DNA of 7,373 nucleotides from Clostridium sp. (GCA_018372555.1 JAHAIU010000141.1:1-7373); one strand, 5' to 3'. Numbered from the stretch's first letter, positions 1-5,406 are shown. Translations and numbers: made by a program. Notes: generated by a model from the sequence alone, not told the origin.

Positions 1-118
1 CGACTTGGAGCTTGCGAGGTCGAACAAGCATAATATGTTAAAAACTTCTGCGCATTTAAAAACTATTCCTCATCTATTTTTAAGCAATTATGATATAATG
101 ATTAATAAAGAACTTTGA
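1..118 (+). other. Unassigned left edge: G+C-richer segment and a possible open tail of a truncated ORF
   Basis: The first 30 bases are clearly richer in G+C than the AT-rich DNA that follows. They can fold two mutually exclusive ways: CGACTT (1-6) with GAGGTCG (16-22, one wobble pair), or GCTTG (10-14) with CAAGC (25-29). Neither is followed by a T-tract, so it does not look like a terminator. One frame stays open from the window edge (base 2) to a TGA at 116-118, reading DLELARSNKHNML and onward. This could be the last 38 codons of a gene cut by the window, or chance. I do not recognise the peptide. The segment could also be a piece of a dispersed Clostridium repeat. No function is assigned. 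Confidence 0.2.
91..99 (+). promoter_or_regulatory. Possible extended -10 promoter
   Basis: TGATATAAT is a perfect extended -10 element (TGn plus TATAAT at 94-99). There is no convincing -35 hexamer at 16-18 nt upstream, which extended -10 promoters can tolerate. If used, transcription would begin near 106 and leave a leader of about 200 nt before the first gene. That leader includes a 13-nt palindrome, GTTATTAAATAAC, at 131-143, which could be an operator or a chance AT palindrome. I see no riboswitch consensus in 100-300. Confidence 0.35.
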
Positions 119-258
119 TTTCAATTAACGGTTATTAAATAACTCTTAATAAGATAGTATTAACTATTAAATGAGAGATAATAAACGATTTATTTAGATT
201 GATTTATCTATTTAGGTAAATATTACTTATTTGATTGTAATTTAGGCTTAAATGAAGT

Positions 259-287
259 TTGTAAATTATATATTTTCTATATAAAAT
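259..287 (+). promoter_or_regulatory. Possible proximal sigma-A promoter of the pspA operon
   Basis: TTGTAA (259-264) and TAAAAT (282-287) are separated by 17 nt, with an overlapping TATAAA at 280-285. Initiation would fall near 294, leaving a very short leader before the Shine-Dalgarno site at 309-316. The region is so AT-rich that promoter-like pairs occur by chance. This site and the extended -10 at 91-99 are alternative or tandem promoters for the three-gene operon. Confidence 0.3.
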
Positions 288-306
288 AATATCATAATCT
301 TTTTTC

Positions 307-1005
307 TTGGGGGTGAACTTTATAAAAAGAAACAATAATAAAAAAATAATATTTACTTTATTTTTAACCTTTATCTTTTTAACTTCTAGTTTCCTTATAG
401 ATACTATTCCTATTTTTGATAGTATTACTCAAGGTGAAACCGTAGTACTAGCAAAATCAAAGGGATCTAGTAGTTTTAAAAGTTCAGGGGGATTCAAAAG
501 CTCTAGTAGTAAAAGTTCTAGTAGTAGCTTTAAATCAAGTGGAGGAAAATCTAATGTAAGTAAGTCTACTAGTGGTTTTAAAAGTGGTTCTTTTAGTAGT
601 GGTAGTTCTAATAAAAGTTCTAGCTCTTCTTCCAGCAATAACAAGAGTTCTAGTAGCTCATCTACATCTGGTAACTTCAAAAGTGGATCTTTTAGCTCAA
701 GCACCGATAAAGGTAAATCTGGCGCTTCAAAAGGTTTTTCTTCAGGATCCTACAGTTCAACAAATGATACAGATAAAACTACTCAAGATAAAGATTATAA
801 TAACAACACTAACTATGATAGTTATAATAATTCAGGTGGTTCATTCTTTGGAGATATGATGTTTGGTCTTAATTCCTTAAGAATGTTTGGCTTTGGGTCT
901 AGTAGGGGGCGTGGCTTCTCTATAGGGTCAATTATAATAATGGCAATCATCTTTATAGTTGTAATCAAACTAATAAGATTATATTTAAAAAATAGAAAAT
1001 ACTAA
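307..1005 (+). CDS. Ser-rich low-complexity protein with N-terminal signal/anchor and C-terminal membrane segment
   Basis: I do not recognise a named family. From the TTG at 307 the protein has 232 residues. A short basic stretch (KRNNNKK, about 7-13) precedes a hydrophobic segment (about 14-31), which may be a signal peptide or anchor; VLA at 47-49 could be a cleavage site. Residues 50-155 are almost entirely Ser, Gly and Lys with degenerate internal repeats: SSSFKSSGG at 54-62 and 72-80, FKSGSFSS at 91-98 and 124-131. An Asp/Asn/Tyr-rich linker follows (about 153-176). A second hydrophobic segment (about 205-222) ends in a basic tail, KLIRLYLKNRKY. The Ser-rich part is probably outside the membrane. 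It is first in an operon with pspA, about 20 nt upstream, which suggests an envelope role. The start is uncertain: 307 is the longest standard choice, but the Shine-Dalgarno site favours ATA at 322. The layout loosely recalls envelope proteins with a Gly/Ser-rich stretch after the signal, but I would not assign a family on that. Confidence 0.8.
   Translation: MGVNFIKRNNNKKIIFTLFLTFIFLTSSFLIDTIPIFDSITQGETVVLAKSKGSSSFKSSGGFKSSSSKSSSSSFKSSGGKSNVSKSTSGFKSGSFSSGSSNKSSSSSSSNNKSSSSSSTSGNFKSGSFSSSTDKGKSGASKGFSSGSYSSTNDTDKTTQDKDYNNNTNYDSYNNSGGSFFGDMMFGLNSLRMFGFGSSRGRGFSIGSIIIMAIIFIVVIKLIRLYLKNRKY
309..316 (+). promoter_or_regulatory. Shine-Dalgarno site that conflicts with the standard start codons of the first gene
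   Basis: GGGGGTGA is the only strong ribosome binding site near the start of the Ser-rich gene. It lies downstream of, or overlaps, the in-frame TTG (307) and GTG (313), so it cannot serve them. The codon at proper spacing is ATA (322-324), in frame and followed by Lys-Arg codons typical of a signal-sequence N terminus. The site therefore points to initiation at a non-standard ATA. Confidence 0.5.
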
Positions 1006-1013
1006 TTAATTTT

Positions 1014-1019
1014 AGGAGG
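1014..1019 (+). promoter_or_regulatory. Shine-Dalgarno site fixing the pspA start at 1026
   Basis: AGGAGG directly abuts the ATG at 1020, leaving no spacer, but stands 6 nt before the second in-frame ATG at 1026. Initiation at 1026 gives MGIF, the characteristic N terminus of PspA/IM30 proteins, so 1026 is the start to use. Confidence 0.85.
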
Positions 1020-1025
1020 ATGGAT

Positions 1026-1679
1026 ATGGGAATATTCACAAGAATGTCAAATATGTTAAAATCAAAGGTTAATTCTACTTTAGATGAAATGGAAAATCCA
1101 ATTGAGTTGCTAGATCAAAAAATAAGAGATATGGAATCACAATTAAACAAAGCTAAGCTTAACTCTGCACAAATTATCGGTAATGCACATGAAATCAAGA
1201 AAAAACTTGATGCAAGTGAAATTGAAGTTAAGGATTACGAAGATAAAGTTAAACTTGCTCTATCTAAAAACAATGAAGATTTAGCAAAGAGAGCTTTAGC
1301 TAGAAAGATTGAGGCTGAAAAGAAACGTGACTCATTAAAGACAAGTTATGATGCTGCTAGAACTCAAGCTGATGCTATTAAGAAAAACTTAGCTGCTTTA
1401 GAAGCTGAGTTAAATAAAACAAGAAATTACAGAGATGAAGCTGCTGCAAGATATAGTAATGCTGAAGCTAGCCAAAAAATCAATGAAGTTCTTGCTAATG
1501 TACAAACTAAATCTAACTCAATTCAAATTGATAGCATAGAAAGAAAGATCCAAAAGAAGGAATCTTTAGCTAATGGCCTAGGAGAACTTAGAGAAGTTGA
1601 TACATTTGATAGTGAATTTGAAGCTTTAGATGCAGTTGACTTAGATTTAGAACTTGAAAAATATAAGAATAACAACTAG
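1026..1679 (+). CDS. pspA: PspA/IM30 (Vipp1-type, ESCRT-III-like) membrane-remodelling protein
   Basis: This peripheral membrane protein has 217 residues, the usual PspA/LiaH size. The family coats the inner face of the cytoplasmic membrane, forms large rings or rods, and helps preserve membrane integrity and proton motive force under envelope stress; it belongs to the ESCRT-III superfamily. The sequence shows an amphipathic N-terminal helix starting MGIFTRMSNMLKSKV (1-15), the ENP turn (23-25) before helix 1, and a long Ala/Lys/Glu-rich coiled coil (about 26-180). An acidic C-terminal segment follows (about 190-212: VDTFDSEFEALDAVDLDLE). There is no signal peptide or membrane span. The family call rests on the N terminus, length, helical pattern and composition. 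It lies about 20 nt after the Ser-rich membrane gene and 8 nt before the Cys-rich gene. No PspF-type regulator is visible. The symbol is used in the family sense, since liaH would be an equally valid label. Confidence 0.93.
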   Translation: MGIFTRMSNMLKSKVNSTLDEMENPIELLDQKIRDMESQLNKAKLNSAQIIGNAHEIKKKLDASEIEVKDYEDKVKLALSKNNEDLAKRALARKIEAEKKRDSLKTSYDAARTQADAIKKNLAALEAELNKTRNYRDEAAARYSNAEASQKINEVLANVQTKSNSIQIDSIERKIQKKESLANGLGELREVDTFDSEFEALDAVDLDLELEKYKNNN

Positions 1680-1687
1680 GTGCTTAT

Positions 1688-2335
1688 ATGTCTAATACAA
1701 TTGAATTTATAACTAAAGAGAGGGAAACTGTAGGTAAAACTTATACAGATGTAACTTATGCTATAAGTGAAGTTTCACCCTTTCTTGATGATAGTATATT
1801 AAAAAAAAGAAAGTATTATTCTAAGTTGCCTATCTTAACAAAATATATAGAATTGCTTAATGATGCTGAATATAAAGATAAAAATAAAAAGTTTAGCCTT
1901 TTTAAAAAGGATGATACAGTATCTCAGTTAACAAAATATAAACAAGATAATTTAGAAGCTTTTAATCAATTAACTGATTGTTCTAAATGTACTTGCCTAA
2001 ATTGTATAAAAGAATGTAGCTTTAGAAGTTGTAGTGGTTGTAGATCAAACTCTTTTATAAAAAGTTGTGATAAATCTAAAATCAATGTTAGACTTCATAA
2101 AGACTTTATTTTAAGCTTAACTAATAATGATACTGGAAAATCTAGTAGATATAAAGTATTAGCTACAATTGAAAACTGTGAATTAGATAGACTATATATA
2201 GCTCTTGAAAACTTAATGGATTCAAATGATAAGCTAATACTGTATTACTATCCTGGAATTTCATCTGATGACTTCGGTGAAATAACTGATGAAGATGAAT
2301 TTAACTTAGTAGTAGAAGCATATGAACAAGCATAA
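1688..2335 (+). CDS. Uncharacterised Cys-rich protein with a possible DUF1292-like C-terminal part, PspA operon
   Basis: I do not recognise a characterised family. The 215-residue protein has no signal peptide or membrane segment and is probably cytoplasmic. Residues 1-95 are charged and probably helical. Residues 98-127 hold eight cysteines spaced C98-x2-C-x-C-x2-C-x3-C-x4-C-x2-C-x8-C127, consistent with a zinc or iron-sulfur site; a ninth Cys is at 164. The C-terminal part (about 135-215) has a beta-rich pattern and ends in an acidic helix, ITDEDEFNLVVEAYEQ. This resembles the end of small DUF1292 (YrzB-type) proteins, but only by eye. The ATG at 1688 is preceded by AGGTG (1678-1682), which overlaps the pspA stop codon, so translation is probably coupled to pspA. 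That coupling suggests a role alongside PspA, perhaps as a metal- or redox-responsive partner, which is inference. The operon terminator begins within its stop codon. Confidence 0.85.
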   Translation: MSNTIEFITKERETVGKTYTDVTYAISEVSPFLDDSILKKRKYYSKLPILTKYIELLNDAEYKDKNKKFSLFKKDDTVSQLTKYKQDNLEAFNQLTDCSKCTCLNCIKECSFRSCSGCRSNSFIKSCDKSKINVRLHKDFILSLTNNDTGKSSRYKVLATIENCELDRLYIALENLMDSNDKLILYYYPGISSDDFGEITDEDEFNLVVEAYEQA

Positions 2336-2366
2336 AAAGGACAGCCTTGATGAGGCTGTCCTTTTT
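2334..2366. terminator. Bidirectional intrinsic terminator between convergent genes
   Basis: A perfect 13-bp stem (AAAAAGGACAGCC at 2334-2346 pairs with GGCTGTCCTTTTT at 2354-2366) encloses a 7-nt loop, TTGATGA. On the plus strand it ends in a T-run right after the Cys-rich gene. On the minus strand the A-run supplies the U-tract 16 nt after the lipoprotein stop codon. It therefore can stop transcription from both sides. Confidence 0.95.
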
Positions 2367-2381
2367 AAATTAACTTATATC

Positions 2382-2768
2382 TTATTCAATAAACTGATAA
2401 AATTTATCTAGGTCAATACTTCCACTTATTATTTCGTAAGTCCTATCTTCAATTGTTATATATTTATTGTCAAACAAGCTTATTTTTGTACCATCCTTAT
2501 TAGTAATATCAACTTTGTTTGAATATTCAGTAGGAATATCCTTATCATACATTCTTAAAGTATATCTTGAAAGTTTAGGTATAAAATCATCTATTAAGTA
2601 CTGCTGTTTACTTTCAGCATAAATAGTCTTATCTTTGATTTCAATTGAAATATAATTACTTTGTACTAAATCTAAAACATCGGATGCAGCAATATCATTT
2701 TTATCACATCCTATTAAGAGTAAAGTACAAAGCAATATGCTAATAAATAACTTAACTCTATTTTTCAT
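2382..2768 (-). CDS. Small lipoprotein of unknown function
   Basis: The 128-residue product begins with a classic type II signal peptide: MKNRVK, a hydrophobic core (about 7-19) and the lipobox LIGC with Cys21 as the predicted lipidated residue. The mature part is about 108 residues, charged, with alternating short beta-like stretches (SIEIKDKTIYAES, KISLFDNKYITIEDRTYEII), and has no motif I can assign. After lipidation it should be tethered to the outer face of the cytoplasmic membrane. The ATG at 2766-2768 is preceded on the minus strand by a purine-rich GGGAGAGG at good distance. A TATAAT box lies at 2821-2826. It is separated from the upstream yaaA by 215 nt with a large hairpin, so it is probably its own transcription unit. 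It shares the bidirectional terminator at 2334-2366. Confidence 0.88.
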   Translation of the reverse strand: MKNRVKLFISILLCTLLLIGCDKNDIAASDVLDLVQSNYISIEIKDKTIYAESKQQYLIDDFIPKLSRYTLRMYDKDIPTEYSNKVDITNKDGTKISLFDNKYITIEDRTYEIISGSIDLDKFYQFIE

Positions 2769-2820
2769 AATACCTCTCCCTACTATCTCTCATTACACAA
2801 GCTGATTGTTAAAGTCTAGT

Positions 2821-2826
2821 ATTATA
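2821..2826 (-). promoter_or_regulatory. Possible -10 element of the lipoprotein gene
   Basis: The minus strand reads TATAAT here, about 52 nt upstream of the lipoprotein ATG, giving a predicted start near 2814 and a leader of about 45 nt. The -35 region 17 nt upstream (CCAAAG) is poor, so the assignment rests on the -10 box and its position. Confidence 0.35.
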
Positions 2827-2908
2827 AATCAACACTTATTTAGCTTTGGTTCTTCCAATAGTATTTACTCTTATTCCTTTATCTATTTCTAAATGATGAA
2901 ATGTACTA

Positions 2909-2962
2909 GCAAAGATAAATAGACAGATAAATACCCATATGGCGCCGTCTATTTATCTTTGC
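2909..2962. repeat. Perfect 16-bp inverted repeat with 22-nt loop between yaaA and the lipoprotein gene
   Basis: GCAAAGATAAATAGAC (2909-2924) is the exact reverse complement of GTCTATTTATCTTTGC (2947-2962). The 22-nt loop holds a second copy of AGATAAATA (2925-2933; first copy 2913-2921), so the other arm can pair with either copy. The loop also contains overlapping palindromes CCATATGG (2935-2942) and GGCGCC (2941-2946). It lies about 20 nt after the yaaA stop codon, where a terminator would be expected, but neither strand shows a U-tract after the stem. It may be a Rho-independent terminator of unusual form, an RNA 3'-end stabiliser, or a small palindromic repeat element. Confidence 0.8.
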
Positions 2963-2983
2963 GTTTATATTCGCAATCTAAAA

Positions 2984-3751
2984 CTATTCCCTAGTAAATA
3001 CTAGTTCTTTTTCTGTAGACATTTCTGGATTAAATGCATAGTTATCCACATCAAACTTCTTAAGTTCTTCAATATCTTCTATTTCATTTTGAATTATATA
3101 TCTACTCATCATTCCTCTAGCTTTTTTAGCATTAAAGGCTATTATCTTATATTCATCTCCTCTAAGCTCTTTAAAAACTGGAGTTATAATATTAATATTA
3201 GGATTGTTTTCTATATTTTCTACTGACTTAAAGTACTCATATGAAGCTAAATTAATAATAGTCTTATTCTTATGATTTTTTAAGTCATTTACTAAACATT
3301 CTACTAATTCATTTTTCCAAAATCCATATAAATCTTTTGAATCATTTACTTTAAGTTTAGTTCCCATTTCTAGTCTATATTCTTTTATTCCATCAAATGG
3401 TCTTAACACTCCGTAAAGACCAGATAATATTCTTAAATGATCATTTGCATAAAATAGATTGGAGTCACTAAAGCTTCCTACATCCATCCCCATATAAACA
3501 TCACCTTTAAAAGCTAATAATGCTTGTTTAGCAGTATCTAAAGATGGTGTCCATTGCCCAAATCTTTCTTCATTTAATGTAGCTAACTTTGTACTTATTT
3601 TCATAAGTTTTTCTAACTCATAGCTACTATAATTTTTTATTTCATTAATTATTTCCTGCGATTTTTCTAAAAACCTAGGTTCACTCATAGGTAAATTACT
3701 ATTCTTTTCTTTAAAGTCTAAAGTTTTTGCAGGAGAAACAACAATTATCAT
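2984..3751 (-). CDS. yaaA: Peroxide stress protein YaaA (UPF0246/DUF328 family)
   Basis: The 255-residue product is full length for the family. In Escherichia coli YaaA is induced by peroxide and limits intracellular unincorporated iron, reducing Fenton damage to DNA and protein; structural work links the family to DNA binding. Conserved blocks visible here are SPAKTLDF (6-13), KLATLNEERF (55-64), AFKGDVYMGMD (80-90), LRILSGLYGVLRPFDGIKEY (106-125), NLASYEYFKSV (167-177) and FNAKKARGMMSRYI (206-219). There is no signal peptide or membrane segment, so it is cytoplasmic. The ATG at 3749-3751 has AAGGAG 7 nt upstream (3759-3764). The CBS-pair gene ends 23 nt before it on the same strand, with no terminator between, so the two are probably co-transcribed. 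I see no PerR-box-like operator close to the gene. Confidence 0.95.
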   Translation of the reverse strand: MIIVVSPAKTLDFKEKNSNLPMSEPRFLEKSQEIINEIKNYSSYELEKLMKISTKLATLNEERFGQWTPSLDTAKQALLAFKGDVYMGMDVGSFSDSNLFYANDHLRILSGLYGVLRPFDGIKEYRLEMGTKLKVNDSKDLYGFWKNELVECLVNDLKNHKNKTIINLASYEYFKSVENIENNPNINIITPVFKELRGDEYKIIAFNAKKARGMMSRYIIQNEIEDIEELKKFDVDNYAFNPEMSTEKELVFTRE

Positions 3752-3774
3752 AATTAATCTCCTTTTATTCTCTA

Positions 3775-4185
3775 TTATTTTTTCTTATTCATTTCATTGT
3801 AGCAATAATTTATTATATCACTTCTTTTTATTATTCCAATAAATATTCCCTCATCATCTACTACAGGAACAAAATTTTGGCTTGTTGCAAGTGAAATAAG
3901 GCTTTCTACATTTGAATTAATTGAAACGCTTTTATGCTTTCTTTTCCTTGGTATATCTATTATTCTAACATTTTCTGTATTCTTAAAATTTAAATCCGGA
4001 GTATTCTTAAGCTTCCAAAGTAAATCGCCCTCAGTTAATGTCCCAACATACTTTCCATCCTTATCAATTAAAGGAATTGCTGTATACCCGTGATGTTCCA
4101 TTCTTTCAATAACTTGTCTCATGGTTGCATCTAAATATTCATATATAACCTCATTTTTAGGTGTCAAAAAAAATGCTATATTCAT
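3775..4185 (-). CDS. CBS-domain pair protein, DarB/CbpB-like
   Basis: The 136-residue cytoplasmic protein is essentially two CBS motifs (about 12-60 and 80-130) with no attached enzyme domain. Motif 1 shows GYTAIPLID (33-41) and GTLTEGDLL (48-56), the latter holding the T-x-x-D nucleotide-binding signature (T51, D54). Motif 2 shows NFVPVVDDEGIFIGIIKRSDII (104-125; D123 in the equivalent place). Stand-alone CBS pairs bind adenine nucleotides. The GYTAIP and DIPR (77-80) motifs recall Bacillus subtilis DarB (YkuL) and Listeria CbpB, which bind c-di-AMP and act on the (p)ppGpp synthetase. That specific ligand is inferred. The ATG at 4183-4185 follows a GGGGGA run (4196-4201) at a slightly long spacing of about 10 nt. 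Near the start is an 8-base homopolymer (4166-4173), but the frame reads correctly into the domain. It is probably co-transcribed with yaaA. Confidence 0.9.
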   Translation of the reverse strand: MNIAFFLTPKNEVIYEYLDATMRQVIERMEHHGYTAIPLIDKDGKYVGTLTEGDLLWKLKNTPDLNFKNTENVRIIDIPRKRKHKSVSINSNVESLISLATSQNFVPVVDDEGIFIGIIKRSDIINYCYNEMNKKK

Positions 4186-4447
4186 ATTTCATCATTCCCC
4201 CATACTCTTATTTAAAACAAAGTCATATAAGTTGTAATAAAGCTTCTACTTTTTATTAATTTATTTTTTATATTAAAAATATTCAATATATAAAGTTATC
4301 TTAACAACTTATATAAAATCAAAAGATATATTCTTTCAATTGATATAATTTCCTTATAATTTATAAAACTTAAAGCGTAGATTATTAATTAAAACCTATC
4401 TTTATTTTAGCATATTTACAATGTAATTGTTTTATACTCATTGAATT
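4186..4447. other. AT-rich 262-nt intergenic spacer
   Basis: This spacer separates the exonuclease stop from the CBS gene start on the minus strand. It holds the Shine-Dalgarno run of the CBS gene, a candidate promoter at 4310-4339, and an 11-bp inverted repeat (ATATAAGTTGT at 4225-4235, ACAACTTATAT at 4304-4314) with 68 nt between the arms. A short stem at 4418-4430 (ACAAT-GTA-ATTGT) is too weak, and wrongly oriented, to terminate the exonuclease gene. I see no ORF with a ribosome binding site and no recognised RNA. Confidence 0.5.
4310..4339 (-). promoter_or_regulatory. Possible promoter of the CBS-yaaA operon
   Basis: On the minus strand TTGAAA (4334-4339) and TATATA (4310-4315) are separated by 18 nt. 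The -10 overlaps one arm of an 11-bp inverted repeat (4304-4314 with 4225-4235, ATATAAGTTGT). Use of this promoter would give a leader of about 115 nt. The 262-nt gap 4186-4447 is extremely AT-rich, so this is only the best of several candidates, and I see no riboswitch motif in it. Confidence 0.25.
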
Positions 4448-5365
4448 TTAAGATTTAATTAATTTATTGTCCACCTTTTTAACTTTATAGTTATAATTCA
4501 TATATTCTATTTCATCTACAATAGTAGAAACTTCCTTGTACACTTCTTCTCCACTAAAGGTCTTTTTAACTACAACCTCATTAACAACTCTATTATTACA
4601 CTTTGGACACTTTCCTAAAGATAAAAATCTCCATTTTAGTGGAACAAAATCATGTTCAATTTCTAGCTCCACATTACACCTTGGACACTTTTCTATTATC
4701 TTTTCTCTATCTAACTTATATTCATTTATATTTTCAATATCTACTGCTGGCATATTATAAATATCTTTAATAATATAATTTTTCAATACCCTAGAGTTAT
4801 AAATCCTCTTAAATACCTCTGAGGTATATACTGCATCATTTAAGGCATCATGTAATTTACTATTATCAACTTTAATTTTTAATTCATCTAAAGCACTTTT
4901 TAAACTTAATGATTTTTTCTTTCCTAAAATCTTTGTAGAGTACTCTTGCAAATCTAAATAATTTTTTAGCCAATTTAAATTATTATACTTAAAGAAAACT
5001 GCATTATTAATAATTTCTATAATATCATCCTTTGCCCAAGAACATATAATATCACCTTCGTCTATTAGGTCCTGAAGTTTTTCTATTCCCTCTTCGAATG
5101 TTAATCCATCTTTTAAATCATCTTCAGTAATATTAGTTATTTCAGAAATTTTAGGATTAAGAACTGGAATTACCATAGGCTTTATATATGCCTTAAATTC
5201 TTTTAAAGGTTTCATATAGTTATCTAATTTAATTGCGCCTATTTCTATAATTTCATTATCTAACTCTAAACTTTTCAGCTCAGGTTTTTCAGCAAAAATA
5301 TTTGGATAATATCTATGTATTCCCTCTAAGTTATTAAATTCTAAATCAATTACTATAAATGCCAT
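4448..5365 (-). CDS. DEDDh 3'-5' exonuclease domain with C-terminal zinc ribbon
   Basis: The 305-residue cytoplasmic protein carries an RNase T/DnaQ-type exonuclease fold at residues 1-190, which removes nucleotides from 3' ends using two metal ions. The acidic catalytic set is visible: VIDLEF with D7 and E9 (Exo I), D113 or D114 in SWAKDDI (Exo II), and HDALND with H172 and D177 (Exo III, the DEDDh type). The N-terminal insertion after E9 (about 12-36) and the overall form recall ERI-1/KapD-like exonucleases rather than the DNA polymerase III epsilon proofreader. Residues 227-256 form a likely zinc ribbon, C227-x2-C230 and C253-x2-C256, which may bind nucleic acid or protein. The remaining tail is charged. 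The ATG at 5363-5365 has GTGAGGT (5372-5378) upstream and an extended -10 beyond it. The substrate, RNA or DNA, cannot be told from sequence. I see no clear terminator after the gene. Confidence 0.9.
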   Translation of the reverse strand: MAFIVIDLEFNNLEGIHRYYPNIFAEKPELKSLELDNEIIEIGAIKLDNYMKPLKEFKAYIKPMVIPVLNPKISEITNITEDDLKDGLTFEEGIEKLQDLIDEGDIICSWAKDDIIEIINNAVFFKYNNLNWLKNYLDLQEYSTKILGKKKSLSLKSALDELKIKVDNSKLHDALNDAVYTSEVFKRIYNSRVLKNYIIKDIYNMPAVDIENINEYKLDREKIIEKCPRCNVELEIEHDFVPLKWRFLSLGKCPKCNNRVVNEVVVKKTFSGEEVYKEVSTIVDEIEYMNYNYKVKKVDNKLIKS

Positions 5366-5397
5366 CTTTATACCTCACATATATTACTCATATGTAT

Positions 5398-5406
5398 ATT
5401 ATGCCA
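5398..5406 (-). promoter_or_regulatory. Possible extended -10 promoter of the exonuclease gene
   Basis: The minus strand reads TGGCATAAT, an extended -10 with one mismatch from TATAAT (hexamer at 5398-5403). The -35 position is weak (GTGAAG). Initiation near 5391 would leave a leader of about 26 nt ending in the Shine-Dalgarno site. A promoter is expected here because the upstream MutS-like gene ends in a terminator. Confidence 0.4.

Noticed and set aside
131..167. AT palindrome GTTATTAAATAAC and weak stem ATAGT-ATTA-ACTAT as operators or a riboswitch
   Set aside because: Both are short and AT-only or nearly so. They are expected by chance here, and no known riboswitch core is present.
429..704. 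Minus-strand open frame of 91 codons, Leu/Glu-rich
   Set aside because: It is the antisense of the Ser-rich repeat tract. The composition is what reversed Ser and Lys codons give, and there is no ribosome binding site.
572..859. Plus-strand open frame of 95 codons inside the Ser-rich gene
   Set aside because: Shadow frame of the repetitive Ser codons, Val/Leu-rich by frame shift, without a convincing start.
1020..1025. ATG at 1020 as the pspA start
   Set aside because: It leaves no spacing from AGGAGG. The ATG at 1026 is correctly spaced and gives the conserved MGIF start.
4166..4195. Possible frameshift at the 8-base run near the start of the CBS gene, with an alternative upstream ATG at 4195
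   Set aside because: The ATG at 4195 touches the Shine-Dalgarno run and its frame stops after 12 codons. The frame from 4185 gives MNIAFFLTPK, which I recall as the usual N terminus of this family in Clostridia.
4418..4430. Short hairpin ACAAT-GTA-ATTGT after the exonuclease gene
   Set aside because: Only 5 bp, no G-C core, and the T-run lies on the wrong strand to terminate the exonuclease transcript.
4536..4760. Plus-strand open frame of 74 codons
   Set aside because: Antisense to the zinc-ribbon end of the exonuclease gene. The real coding frame is on the minus strand, supported by motifs.
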